Origin: Lentzea albidocapillata
Lineage (GTDB): Bacteria; Actinomycetota; Actinomycetes; Mycobacteriales; Pseudonocardiaceae
Assembly: GCF_000719115.1 (NCBI RefSeq)
Contig: NZ_JOEA01000013.1
Span: 283,927 to 347,926, forward strand
Length of the DNA stretch: 64,000 nucleotides
Direction: 5' to 3'
In this document: positions 1 through 12,991 of the stretch, one piece after another
Layout: the number at the start of each line of letters is the position of its first letter
How positions within the stretch are numbered: the stretch's first letter is position 1
Position numbers and translations under genes: made by a program
Notes under the pieces: generated by a model
Told to the model about the DNA's origin: nothing
What the model saw: only the letters and a program-made list of their open reading frames with translations
Databases searched by the model: none

Positions 1-90
1 CACCTGGTGCTCGTGATCGCCTCGCTCGTGTTCGGCACCGTCATCGGCGTGCTGGGCGTGCGGGGTTTCCTGGCCACTCGACGTCGATAG
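1..90 (+). CDS. Membrane protein, C-terminal fragment
   Basis: The window opens inside this gene, so only the last 29 codons are visible. They form one hydrophobic segment (LVLVIASLVFGTVIGVLGV) followed by a basic tail ending RRR and a TAG stop, the usual appearance of a last transmembrane helix with a cytoplasmic end. The next membrane gene starts 8 bases later on the same strand, so the two are probably co-transcribed. Function cannot be read from this fragment. Confidence 0.6.
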   Translation, partial: HLVLVIASLVFGTVIGVLGVRGFLATRRR

Positions 91-98
91 GAAAAGCT

Positions 99-449
99 GT
101 GGAGTTCGTACGCCTGCTGCTGGTGTTCCTGCACCTGCTCGGCATGGGCATGCTGGTCGCGATGATCATGTTGCAGGCCAGGGCCGGCAAGGACGCGCCG
201 GTCAACAAGGGCTGGCTGCACGGTGCGGCCTTGCAGTTGCTCACCGGTGTCGCGCTGGTCGGCATCGACCCGCTGGTCGACTCGGTGAAGTACGACCACA
301 TCAAGATCGGCGTGAAGCTGCTGGTCGTCGTCGCCATCGCCGTCGTCGTGGCGATCAACGTCAACAAGCCCAAGGCCCCGTCCTGGCTGCTGCCGACGGC
401 CGCTTCACTGGTCGTCCTGAACGTGGGTGTCGCGGTCTTCTGGACCTGA
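99..449 (+). CDS. Small integral membrane protein of unknown function
   Basis: A 116-residue protein that is almost entirely hydrophobic, with about four predicted membrane helices (near residues 5-25, 42-60, 70-88 and 95-114) separated by short charged loops. The first helix carries His and Met residues (FLHLLGMGMLVAMIML), reminiscent of small haem or copper membrane proteins, but that likeness is weak. The GTG start at 99 is preceded by a purine-rich AGGAAAAG, which supports it. It directly follows another membrane-protein gene and probably shares its transcript. I do not recognise a named family. Confidence 0.75.
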   Translation: MEFVRLLLVFLHLLGMGMLVAMIMLQARAGKDAPVNKGWLHGAALQLLTGVALVGIDPLVDSVKYDHIKIGVKLLVVVAIAVVVAINVNKPKAPSWLLPTAASLVVLNVGVAVFWT

Positions 450-502
450 TCGGGGGATGTCGCCCGCACTGCCGGGTGACGTAGGGGCGCTTTTCGCACC
501 AG

Positions 503-1123
503 GTGTTGTACCTGCGCGCAACCATCCGTGGCATGTCACGTATCGCCTATATCGGTGTGCTCACCGCCGGGGCAGTGTTGACGCTCGTCTCGCTGCACGG
601 TGCCGCCCCGGAGGCCTCGGCCTCCGGGGATGGCCAGGTGTGCGCCGCTGCGTGGTGCCCGAAGGAACGGCCGGGATGGCGCGTGCCGTCGCCGCGAGGT
701 GAAGAGCCTCCGACGTCGACCACGACCACCCCGCCGACGACGACCACCACGCCGTGCACGACCACGACCACCACCCCCTACACGACCACCACGACGACGC
801 CACCGGTGACCACCACCACGACGTCGTCCTCTACGACAACGACCCCGCCGACGTCGACCTCGACCACGACGTCGACCACCACCTCGACGACGTCGTCCAC
901 GACGACGCCGCCGGTGACGACGACCACCACGTCGAAGATCACCACTCCGCCGACGACGCCACCGGTGACCACCACCTCGGTCACGCCCGTGGTCCACCAG
1001 GAAAACCGCCTGGCCAACACCGGCGCCTCGACCACGTGGATGCTGCTGCTCGGCGTCCTGCTCCTGGTCGGCGGCACGGCTCTGATGCTGCTCGACCGCG
1101 CCAGGCGACTGCCCCGGCGCTGA
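503..1123 (+). CDS. Thr-rich surface protein with LANTG sorting signal
   Basis: A secreted, wall-anchored protein of 206 residues. It has an N-terminal signal peptide, a short Cys-containing segment (CAAAWC), a stalk of Thr/Pro/Ser repeats from about residue 70 to 165, then the sorting signal LANTG at 170-174, a hydrophobic helix and a basic tail (RARRLPRR). LAXTG-type signals are recognised by class E-like sortases of high-GC actinobacteria; this is family knowledge. The GTG at 503 gives the longest form, but ATG at 533 (MSRIAYIGVL) gives a more typical signal peptide and may be the true start. No sortase lies beside it; the class F-like sortases of this window are 59 kb away. Confidence 0.75.
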   Translation: MLYLRATIRGMSRIAYIGVLTAGAVLTLVSLHGAAPEASASGDGQVCAAAWCPKERPGWRVPSPRGEEPPTSTTTTPPTTTTTPCTTTTTTPYTTTTTTPPVTTTTTSSSTTTTPPTSTSTTTSTTTSTTSSTTTPPVTTTTTSKITTPPTTPPVTTTSVTPVVHQENRLANTGASTTWMLLLGVLLLVGGTALMLLDRARRLPRR

Positions 1124-1162
1124 CCGCCGAAAACTGTCGGTGCTCCTCGTCACACTGATGAC

Positions 1163-2077
1163 GTGCGAATCGAACACCTGCGCGAACGCAGCGATCTCGG
1201 CGTCATCAGTGCCGGCACCCTGAAGTCACTGGGTGTCGGCAACCCGTGGCGGAGGTGCGCCTCGGGCGGGCCGTGGCAGCGCATGTACCCAGGTGTGGTG
1301 CTGCTGCACAACGGCCCGCCCACCCCGGACCAACAGCTGACCGCGGCCCTCCTGCGCGCAGGCCCAGGAGCCGTGGTCACCGGGGCGGAGGCCTGTCGTC
1401 GCCACGGCCTGCCCGCCGGTGCCCAGGAAATCCACCTGCTGGTGCCAGGCACGGCACGAGGCAGCGGCACGCTGGTCCTGGAACGAGCCTCACCCGTACC
1501 CGCCTCGTCCGACGTGGGCGGCTTTCCGGTGGTGTCCGCGGCCAGAGCCGTGGTGGACGCCTGCCGCTTCATGCGCTCCGCGGACGAGGCCACCGCACTC
1601 ATCGCCGCCGCCATCCAACGAGGCCGCTGCACGCCCGCAGACCGCCAGGCGGAGGCCCGCACGAACCGCTTCGGCACGAAGCTCGTCCGAGCCGTTCTGA
1701 AGGAGTTGGGTCGCGCGGAATCGGTGGCGGAACGGGACGCCAGACGTCTGTCCCGCAGGATCCGTCTGACCACACCGCACTGGAACGCCACGATCGCCGG
1801 TCCCGACGGCGTCATCATCGGCAGACCCGATGCCTGGTACGACGCCGTGGGCCTGGCCTGGGAGATCGACTCCCGCGCGTTCCACTACGGCCCGCGCGAC
1901 TACGAACGCACCCTCGCCCGCAACAGCCGTTACGCGGCAGCGGGAATCCTTGTGGTGCAGACGCTGCCGACGCGCCTGCGCGACAACCCGGACGCGGTGG
2001 CGCGCGAGCTCAAGGCGGCGCATCGGGCGGCCGCCGCCAGACCGCGTCCGCCGGTGCACATCGTGGAGGTGACCTGA
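1163..2077 (+). CDS. AbiEi/DUF559-like two-domain protein
   Basis: A 304-residue soluble protein. The N-terminal half resembles the AbiEi-type winged-helix/antitoxin proteins common in actinobacteria (WQRMYPGVVLLHNGPPTPDQ near residue 38, then an R-rich segment). The C-terminal part has the Vsr/DUF559-like pattern RPDAWYDAVGLAWEIDSRAFHY (split: acidic EID followed by His), seen in restriction-endonuclease-fold proteins. Such proteins are widespread as singletons and their function is not established; a role in defence or DNA metabolism is only a guess. It starts with GTG at 1163, is alone on its strand and is followed by about 190 bases holding the terminator of the convergent sdh operon. Confidence 0.6.
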   Translation: MRIEHLRERSDLGVISAGTLKSLGVGNPWRRCASGGPWQRMYPGVVLLHNGPPTPDQQLTAALLRAGPGAVVTGAEACRRHGLPAGAQEIHLLVPGTARGSGTLVLERASPVPASSDVGGFPVVSAARAVVDACRFMRSADEATALIAAAIQRGRCTPADRQAEARTNRFGTKLVRAVLKELGRAESVAERDARRLSRRIRLTTPHWNATIAGPDGVIIGRPDAWYDAVGLAWEIDSRAFHYGPRDYERTLARNSRYAAAGILVVQTLPTRLRDNPDAVARELKAAHRAAAARPRPPVHIVEVT

Positions 2078-2220
2078 GCAACCACGCGCTGTTCCGTCAT
2101 GACCCACGCGCCCACCCCGGCAAGGTGACCGCACGCCCGGAACGCGACCCACCACGCTGGAACGCGACCAACCAACGAAACCCGACCCGCTCACGCCCAA
2201 GGGATCATCCCCGCCAACGA

Positions 2221-2257
2221 CGAGGCGCCGCGCCCCCAGCGGGAACGCGGCGCCTCG
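2221..2257 (-). terminator. Terminator-like hairpin of the sdh operon
   Basis: A perfect 12-bp inverted repeat (2221-2232 and 2246-2257) with a 13-base loop, 14 bases beyond the sdhB stop on the minus strand. It has no clear T-tract, as is common in high-GC actinobacteria. Placed between convergent genes it could serve both directions. Between 2078 and 2220 I see no gene, only a short imperfect repeat around GAACGCGACC. Confidence 0.6.
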
Positions 2258-2271
2258 AAAAGCAGCAAAAC

Positions 2272-3053
2272 TCAGACGCGCTTGAACAGCAGCGCGCGCT
2301 TCACTTCCTGGATCGCCTTCGTCACCTGGATGCCACGCGGGCACGCGTCGGTGCAGTTGAAGGTGGTCCGGCACCGCCACACGCCGTCGATGTCGTTGAG
2401 GATGTCGAGCCGCTCCTCAGCGCCCTCGTCACGCGAGTCGAAGATGAACCGGTGCGCGTTCACAATCGCCGCCGGGCCGAAGTACGAGCCCTCGGTCCAG
2501 TAGACCGGGCAGGAGGTGGTGCAGCAGGCGCACAGGATGCACTTCGTCGTGTCGTCGAACCGTTCGCGGTCGGCGGCGGACTGGATGCGCTCGCGCGTCG
2601 GCTCGTTGCCGTAGGTCACGAGGTACGGCTTGACCGCGCGGAACGCCTCGAAGAAGGGTTCCATGTCGACGAGCAGGTCCTTGTGCACCGGCAGGCCCTT
2701 GATGGGCTCGATGGTGATCGTGGTGTGCTTGTCGCCCTTTTCGAGCAGGTCCTTCAGCAGCACCTTGCACGCCAGGCGGTTCACGCCGTTGATGCGCATG
2801 GCGTCCGAGCCGCAGATGCCGTGTGCACAGGAACGCCGGAAGGTCAGCGTGCCGTCGACGTACCACTTGATGTGGTGCAGCAGGTTCAGCACGCGGTCCG
2901 ACGGGAGCGCCGGGATGTCGAACGAGTCCCAGCGCGGCTCGTCATCGATCTCCGGGTTGAACCGGCGGATCTTGACGGTGACCGTGACAGCGCCGTCCGG
3001 AACGGGCGGCTGGGAGCCGCGCGAGCCTGCAGTGGTTTCAGCGGTGGCGGTCA

Positions 3054-3054
<1 letters not shown>
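2272..3054 (-). CDS. sdhB: Succinate dehydrogenase iron-sulfur subunit
   Basis: The 260-residue electron-transfer subunit of succinate dehydrogenase (complex II), passing electrons from FAD to quinone through three iron-sulfur clusters. Three cluster motifs are visible: CAHGICGSDAMRING for the 2Fe-2S centre (an Asp occupies one ligand position, as in many SdhB proteins), CILCACCTTSCPVYW for 4Fe-4S and CRTTFNCTDACPRG for 3Fe-4S. The N-terminal 25 residues are a low-complexity extension. The ATG overlaps the sdhA stop by one base (TGATG), so translation is coupled. It is the last gene of the leftward sdhC-sdhD-sdhA-sdhB operon and is followed by a hairpin. Confidence 0.97.
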
Positions 3055-4808
<1,754 letters not shown>

Positions 4809-4830
4809 TGTGGTGGGCTCCCCGCGCGGG

Positions 4831-5238
4831 TCAGTTCGAGATGTTCGGGTCGAAGGTGAAGATCACGAACGTGCCGAGCGCGATGATCAGCACCATCGAG
4901 ACGTAGAGCAGCATCTTCAACCAGAACCGGGTGGCGTCCTTGCGGGCGTAGTCGTTGATGATCGTCCGGACGCCGTTGCCGCCGTGGATCTGTGCGAGCC
5001 AGAGCATCGAGAGATCCCAGAACTGCCAGAACGGCGATGCCCACCGGCCGGCCACGAAGCCGAAGTTGATGCGGTGAATGCCGCCGTCGAGGATGTTCAT
5101 GATGAACAGGTGGCCCAGCACCAGGATCACGAGCAGTAGCCCGGACAGGCGCATGAACAGCCAGCTGTAGAGCTCGCCGTTGCCGCGGCGGGCCGCGGGG
5201 CGGCGCTGCGAACGGGGCTTGTCGAGTGCGAGCGACAT
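4831..5238 (-). CDS. sdhD: Succinate dehydrogenase membrane anchor SdhD
   Basis: A 135-residue membrane anchor with three hydrophobic helices after a basic N-terminus (PRSQRRPAARRGNGELYSWL). Together with SdhC it anchors SdhAB and forms the quinone site and any haem site. The segment RLSGLLLVILVLGHLF carries the His expected of a haem ligand in this family. The ATG start at 5238 sits two bases after the sdhC stop; longer upstream frames are not needed. Twenty-two bases separate its stop from the sdhA start, consistent with one transcript. Confidence 0.9.
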   Translation of the reverse strand: MSLALDKPRSQRRPAARRGNGELYSWLFMRLSGLLLVILVLGHLFIMNILDGGIHRINFGFVAGRWASPFWQFWDLSMLWLAQIHGGNGVRTIINDYARKDATRFWLKMLLYVSMVLIIALGTFVIFTFDPNISN

Positions 5239-5240
5239 GG

Positions 5241-5663
5241 TCAGTGGCCCCCAACCAGCTCGGAGATCGTGCGCGCCAGCATGAAGTAGGTGCCGGGGAT
5301 CATCACGACGACCCAGACGGCCAGCACGCTCCAGAGCATGACCCGCTGGTACTTGGCGCCCTTCTCCCAGAAGTCGACCAGCATGACCCGGATCCCGTTG
5401 AGCGCGTGGTAGAGAACCGCGCCGACGAGGCCGACCTCGAAGAGGTTGACGATCGGGTTCTTGTAGGTCTCGATCACCGCGTCGTACGCGTTGGGCGACA
5501 CCCGCACGAGGGCGGTGTCGAGCACGTGGGTGAAGAGGAAGAAGAACGTGAGGACACCGGTGATCCGGTGGGCGACCCAGGACCACATGCCCAGATCACC
5601 GCGGTAGAGCGTCCCACCCCCTCGGGTGGTGCCCGACCGCTCGGGTGCGCCTGCGCTGGTCAT
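5241..5663 (-). CDS. sdhC: Succinate dehydrogenase cytochrome b556 subunit SdhC
   Basis: A 140-residue membrane subunit and first gene of the sdhCDAB operon. The family signature is visible as HRITGVLTFFFLFTHVLDT, with two His residues in the haem/quinone region, and there are three hydrophobic helices (about residues 35-55, 75-95 and 110-130). ATG at 5663 is preceded by GGAGGT about nine bases upstream, supporting the start. The promoter must lie in the 530-base divergent region between this gene and the BMP operon. Confidence 0.93.
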   Translation of the reverse strand: MTSAGAPERSGTTRGGGTLYRGDLGMWSWVAHRITGVLTFFFLFTHVLDTALVRVSPNAYDAVIETYKNPIVNLFEVGLVGAVLYHALNGIRVMLVDFWEKGAKYQRVMLWSVLAVWVVVMIPGTYFMLARTISELVGGH

Positions 5664-6196
5664 GCGCCGCGACCTCCAACGTCAGTGGTGGTGGGTCGGC
5701 AACAGTTCTTCCCGACCATGACCGGAAAATCCTAGTCCCGCACGTTGGAACCAACCCAGCAGGCGCACCCGCTCTGTGATCGATGAGACACGCTGTCGAT
5801 CGGCCAAGCGGTCTTGATCGATTCCGAAATGCGGTCCACGCCACAAAACGGTCACGAACGCAGGACGGCGGCCCGGACCTCCGCCTTGGTCCGGGCCGCC
5901 GTCGTCGGCAAGGGCACTTGCCATCTTCTGCACGAGCGAGAGCCCGAGACCGGTTCAACGAGAAGCGAAACTGGGCCGTTTGGACGAAGATCGGACTGGG
6001 GAAACGGCCCGAAGAGGACGATTCACCACGCGCCGAACACGACTGATCACCACTGGTGCGGCCAAAGCGTCGAATGCGTAACCGATAGGGGTCTTTGTAG
6101 GTGCTGACGGCAACGGGGTTGGTTACTAAGAGGTACGGTGCCGCCTCTAGGACCCAACAATGACGTTGGGGAGGAACCTCAGGGAGGAGACGAGCC
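5664..6196. other. 533-bp divergent intergenic region between sdh and the nucleoside operon
   Basis: No convincing gene is visible; the short open frames here have arginine-rich, low-complexity translations. Two structures stand out: a perfect 16-bp hairpin (5864-5879 with 5888-5903) in the middle, and a 6-bp stem CCCAAC/GTTGGG (6153-6158, 6165-6170) shortly before the ribosome-binding site of the BMP gene. Promoters of both flanking operons are expected here but I cannot assign boxes with confidence. Confidence 0.5.
5864..5903. terminator. Perfect 16-bp hairpin between divergent operons
   Basis: The arms 5864-5879 and 5888-5903 are exact reverse complements with an 8-base loop. A stem this strong looks like a transcription terminator, yet it lies between divergent genes with no recognised upstream gene, so it may end a short untranslated transcript, act as an insulator, or lie in a leader. 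Confidence 0.45.
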
Positions 6197-7342
6197 GTGC
6201 GTCGTCGTATGCGTGGTGTCGCGGTTGCCGCGATCGCGTTGACCAGCGTGATGACAATGGCCGCCTGCGCGAAGGACTCGGGTGGCGGGAGCAACAACGC
6301 GGGTAACGGCACGGGTGCCGCCTGCGAGTTCGCCGAGGCCCCGAGCGCGCCTGCTACCTCGAACACCAGCGCCGCCAACGGTGACAAGGTGGACGCGAGC
6401 GCGCTGAAGATCGGTCTGGCCTACGACATCGGTGGCCGTGGCGACGCGTCGTTCAACGACTCCGCCGCCGCCGGTCTCGACAAGGCCATCGCGGACATGG
6501 GCGTGAAGAAGGAGAACACGCGCGAGCTCTCCGCCGCCCCGAACGAGGACGAGTCCGCCAAGCAGACCCGTCTGCGCCAGCTGGCGTCCGAGGGCTTCAG
6601 CCCGATCATCGGTGTCGGCTTCGCCTACGCCGAGTCGATGAAGCTCGTCGCCGCCGAGTTCCCGAACGTCAAGTTCGGCCTGGTCGACGGGTCCGTCGAG
6701 GGCGCTGCCAACGTCACGCCGCTGCTGTTCGCCGAGCAGGAGGGCTCCTTCCTGGCCGGCGTCATCGCCGCGTACCAGAGCAAGAAGTGCCACGTGGGCT
6801 TCGTCGGCGGTGTCGAGATCCCGCTGATCCAGAAGTTCGAGGCCGGCTACGCCCAGGGGGCCAAGACCGCCGCGCCGAAGATCCAGATGGAGAAGAAGTA
6901 CATCACGCCGGCCGGTGACTTCACGGGCTTCCAGGACGCCCCGAAGGGCCAGGAAGCCGCGAAGGGCCAGATCGACAAGGGCGCCGACGTGATCTACCAG
7001 GCCGCCGGTGCCTCCGGTAAGGGCATCTTCTCGGCTGCCAAGCAGGCGGGTGTGCTGGCCATCGGCGTCGACTCCGACCAGTACAACCAGGCGACCGTCG
7101 CCGACACCAAGGACGTCATCGTGTCGTCCATGCTCAAGCGCGTCGACGTCGCGGTCTACGACTTCGTCAAGGCCGTCGCCAAGAACGACATCGCCTCGCT
7201 GCCGAAGGTCTTCGACCTGAAGGTGAACGGTGTCGGCTACTCCACGTCGGGTGGCAAGATCGACGCGAAGCTGCAGGGAATCCTCGAGGGCTACAAGGCC
7301 CAGATCATCGAGGGCAAGATCAAGGTCGCGGATAAGCCGTAG
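6197..7342 (+). CDS. BMP-family nucleoside-binding lipoprotein of ABC transporter
   Basis: A 381-residue substrate-binding lipoprotein of the BMP/PnrA family, which in characterised members binds purine or other nucleosides at the cell surface. The signal peptide ends in a lipobox with Cys24 (TMAAC), followed by a Gly/Ser/Asn linker. Family motifs include LAYDIGGRGDASFNDSA near residue 75, GVGFAYAES and GFVGGVEIPLIQKFEAGY. GTG at 6197 follows a strong AGGGAGGAG. It is the first gene of an operon encoding ATPase, two permeases, cytidine deaminase and thymidine phosphorylase, so the cargo is most likely a nucleoside. A hairpin after the stop may raise its expression over downstream genes. Confidence 0.93.
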   Translation: MRRRMRGVAVAAIALTSVMTMAACAKDSGGGSNNAGNGTGAACEFAEAPSAPATSNTSAANGDKVDASALKIGLAYDIGGRGDASFNDSAAAGLDKAIADMGVKKENTRELSAAPNEDESAKQTRLRQLASEGFSPIIGVGFAYAESMKLVAAEFPNVKFGLVDGSVEGAANVTPLLFAEQEGSFLAGVIAAYQSKKCHVGFVGGVEIPLIQKFEAGYAQGAKTAAPKIQMEKKYITPAGDFTGFQDAPKGQEAAKGQIDKGADVIYQAAGASGKGIFSAAKQAGVLAIGVDSDQYNQATVADTKDVIVSSMLKRVDVAVYDFVKAVAKNDIASLPKVFDLKVNGVGYSTSGGKIDAKLQGILEGYKAQIIEGKIKVADKP

Positions 7343-7375
7343 TCCGTCAGTTCGCTTAGTCGTTCGCACGTGCCG

Positions 7376-7406
7376 GGCCCTGTGAGGATTTCGCCCTCAC
7401 AGGGCC
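7376..7406 (+). terminator. Intra-operon hairpin after the binding-protein gene
   Basis: A perfect 12-bp stem (7376-7387, 7395-7406) with a 7-base loop lies between the binding-protein stop and the ATPase ribosome-binding site. In ABC operons such a structure commonly gives partial termination or protects the upstream message, so the binding protein is made in excess. That role is inference here. Confidence 0.55.
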
Positions 7407-7434
7407 TGGTGCGTGGTAGGAGGAGCACTCGACG

Positions 7435-9014
<1,580 letters not shown>

Positions 9015-9015
<1 letters not shown>

Positions 9016-10088
9016 TGGGACACCTGCGCGGCAAACTCCTGCCGCCCGCGTTGGCGATCGTCTTCTCACTGCTGTTGTGCGGCGTCGCGCTCGTCATCTC
9101 CGGCGCGAACCCGCTCAGCGCGTTCGGTGCGATGGTGTCGCAGGTCGGCAAGGGCACGACGGCCGTCGACATCCTCAACTCGACGGGCATCTACTACATC
9201 GCGGCGCTCGCGGTGGCGATCGGGTTCCAGATGAACCTGTTCAACATCGGTGTCGAGGGCCAGTACCGCGTCGCGGCCGTCGTGGCGGCCGTGGTCGGCG
9301 GCTCGATCGCGCTGCCCACCGGCATCCACACGCTGGTGATCATCATCGCGGCCGCCCTCGCCGGTGCCGCCTGGGCCGCGATCCCCGCGATCCTCAAGGT
9401 GACGCGCGGCGTCAACGAGGTCATCTCGACGATCATGATGAACGGCCTGGCGATCGGCCTGTCCGCCTACCTGATCCGTCGCGACGTCTTCGGTGAGCTG
9501 CGGGGCAACAACATCCGCACCGCGGAGATCCCGGAGAGCGGCTGGATGCCCGGCATCTCGTTCGCCGGCGGCGGCACGGTGTTCGGCTTCATCTTCGTGG
9601 CCATCGCCCTCGGCGTCGGCTACTGGATCATGATGAACAAGACCCGCTTCGGCTTCGAGCTGCGCGCGTCGGGCGAGTCGTCCACCGCGGCGTCCGCGGG
9701 TGGCGTCAACGCCAAGAAGATGATCCTGGTCTCGATGCTGCTCTCGGGCGCCATCGCGGGCCTGATCTCGCTGCCGGAACTGCTCGGCCGCGACCACACG
9801 TTCAGCCTGAACTTCACCGCGGGCATCGGCTTCTCGGGCATCGCGATCGCGCTGCTCGGCCGCAACCACCCCGGTGGTATCGCGTTCGGCGCACTGCTCT
9901 GGGCGTTCCTCGACAAGTCGGGTCTCGCACTTGACAACGTCGGTGTGCCCAGGGAGATCGTCACCATCATGCAGGGCTCGATCGTCCTGTCGGTCGTCGT
10001 CGCCTACGAGGTGGTGCGCCGCTTCGAGCTCGCCTCGGAGCAGCGTCGCGTCGGCCGTGAGCTCGGAACTGTCGGAGGTGCGGCGTGA
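9015..10088 (+). CDS. Nucleoside ABC transporter permease 1
   Basis: A 357-residue integral membrane permease of the BPD_transp_2 family (livHM/rbsC-like) with about eight to nine hydrophobic helices. Motifs typical of BMP-associated permeases are visible: FNIGVEGQY near residue 76, GVNEVISTIMMN and GFSGIAIALLGRNHPGGIAFGALL. Its ATG overlaps the ATPase stop (TGATG), and its own end overlaps the second permease, so the three are translationally coupled. It forms one half of the membrane channel for the nucleoside bound by the upstream lipoprotein. Confidence 0.92.
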
Positions 10089-11338
10089 TCTCGACGTTGG
10101 AGGAGAAGCCGCACATCCCGGCGGCGCCTCGCAAGCGCAAGGTGCCCGGCTGGGCCGTGGCCATGCTCGGTGTCGCGGGCGCGATCGCACTGCTGTCGAT
10201 CACGTCGATGCAGACCGGGTTCCCGCAGCTCACGTCGTCCGGTACGACCCAGACGGCGGTCCGGCTCGCGCTGCCGATCCTGCTCGCCGGTCTCGGCGGC
10301 CTGTGGGCGGAACGCGCCGGCGTGGTCAACATCGGCCTCGAAGGCATGATGATCATGGGTACCTGGGGCGCGGCGTGGGCCGGCTACCAGTGGGGCCCGT
10401 GGGCCGCTCTCGTCGCGGCCGTCGTGTTCGGTTCGCTGGGTGGCCTGCTGCACGCGGTCGCCACGGTCACGTTCGGCGTCAACCACATCGTCTCCGGTGT
10501 GGCGATCAACCTGCTCGGCGCCGGCCTGACGAAGTACCTGTCGACGCTGATCTTCCTGCCGCTGTCGAGCAACCCTCGGCAGTCGCCGCCGGTCCAGTCG
10601 TTCGACACGTTCTCGGCGGCGGGCCTCGGCGACTGGCTCGGCGAGCTCGAAGCCGGGCAGCGCCTGTTCATCTCGGACGTCGCGGGCATCCTGCGCGGCC
10701 TCGTCACCGGTGTCTCGCCGCTGACGATGATCGCGATCCTGCTGCTGCCGCTGTCGTACTACCTGCTCTGGCGCACCCGTTTCGGTCTGCGCCTGCGCTC
10801 GGTCGGCGAGAACCCGCACGCGGCGGACTCGCTGGGCGTGAAGGTGTACTTCCACAAGTACGTCGCCGTGATCGTCTCCGGTGGTCTCGCCGGCCTGGGT
10901 GGTGCCGCGCTGGTGCTCAACCCCGGCCAGCTGTCGTACCTGGAGGGGCAGACCGGCGGCCGCGGCTACATCGGCCTCGCTGCGATGATCTTCGGCAACT
11001 GGCGGCCCGGTGGCCTGCTGGGCGGTGCGGCGCTGTTCGGCTACGCCGACGGCCTGCAGCTGCGTTCGGGTGGCGAGACGGTGCTGGCGCTGGTCTACGG
11101 CGTGGTGCTGCTGCTCGGTGTGATCGTGGTCTGGCAGCTCATCCGCCGGAAGTGGTTCTCCGCGGCGGCGGCGATCTTCGTGGCCGTGCTGATGTACCTG
11201 CTGTACATCAGCCTCGACGAGATCCCCAGCGAGTTCGTGTCCTACGCGCCGCACATGGTGACGCTGGCCGTGCTGGCCGTGGCATCGCAACGGTTGCGAA
11301 TGCCGGCCGCCGACGGTCTGGTGTACCGCCGTGGCTGA
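10085..11338 (+). CDS. Nucleoside ABC transporter permease 2
   Basis: A 417-residue membrane permease, second half of the transporter channel. After a cytoplasmic N-terminus (EEKPHIPAAPRKRKVPGW) it carries about ten hydrophobic helices with the motifs NIGLEGMMIMGTWGA, GVNHIVSGVAINL and RGYIGLAAMIFGNWRPGG found in this permease class. GTG at 10085 overlaps the previous stop (GTGA). Its 3' end overlaps the cytidine deaminase start by 8 bases, which ties uptake to the first catabolic step. Confidence 0.92.
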   Translation: MISTLEEKPHIPAAPRKRKVPGWAVAMLGVAGAIALLSITSMQTGFPQLTSSGTTQTAVRLALPILLAGLGGLWAERAGVVNIGLEGMMIMGTWGAAWAGYQWGPWAALVAAVVFGSLGGLLHAVATVTFGVNHIVSGVAINLLGAGLTKYLSTLIFLPLSSNPRQSPPVQSFDTFSAAGLGDWLGELEAGQRLFISDVAGILRGLVTGVSPLTMIAILLLPLSYYLLWRTRFGLRLRSVGENPHAADSLGVKVYFHKYVAVIVSGGLAGLGGAALVLNPGQLSYLEGQTGGRGYIGLAAMIFGNWRPGGLLGGAALFGYADGLQLRSGGETVLALVYGVVLLLGVIVVWQLIRRKWFSAAAAIFVAVLMYLLYISLDEIPSEFVSYAPHMVTLAVLAVASQRLRMPAADGLVYRRG

Positions 11339-11716
11339 GGTCGACTGGGACCTGCTGCGGGCACGGGCGGTGGAAGCGGCGTCGTTCGCCCACTGCCCGT
11401 ACTCGGGGCTGCAGGTCGGTTCCGCGGCGTTGTGCGACGACGGCCGCATCGTGACGGGCTGCAACGTCGAGAACGCCTCGTACGGCGTCGGTCTCTGCGC
11501 CGAGTGTGCAATGGCCGGTCAGCTGCAGCTCACGGGTGGCGGCCGGTTCGTCGCGGTGGCGTGTCGTTCCGGTGCCGGTGAGCTGCTGATGCCGTGCGGC
11601 CGGTGCCGTCAGGTGCTGTACGAGCTGGGCGGCCGCGACTGCTTGGTGGACACGCCTTCCGGGGTGCTGCCGATGTCGTCGGTGCTGCCGGACGCGTTCG
11701 GACCGGAGGACCTGCC

Positions 11717-11720
<4 letters not shown>
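11331..11720 (+). CDS. cdd: Cytidine deaminase
   Basis: A 129-residue zinc enzyme that hydrolyses cytidine and deoxycytidine to uridine and deoxyuridine. The zinc and catalytic motifs are intact: CNVENASYGVGLCAECA contains the Cys-Ala-Glu catalytic pair and PCGRCRQVL supplies the other two Cys ligands. The length fits the tetrameric family. It starts with GTG inside the end of the permease gene and overlaps thymidine phosphorylase (ATGA), so the operon links import to deamination and phosphorolysis of pyrimidine nucleosides. Confidence 0.95.

Positions 11721-12987
<1,267 letters not shown>

Positions 12988-12991
<4 letters not shown>

Noticed and set aside
536..1177. Long minus-strand frame opposite the Thr-rich surface protein
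   Set aside because: Its translation is an Arg/Gly run (RRRRGG) created by reading the Thr codon repeats backwards; no motif or ribosome-binding site.
5783..6046. 87-codon plus-strand frame in the sdh-BMP intergenic region
   Set aside because: Arg-rich translation that runs through the perfect hairpin, with no ribosome-binding site and no family.
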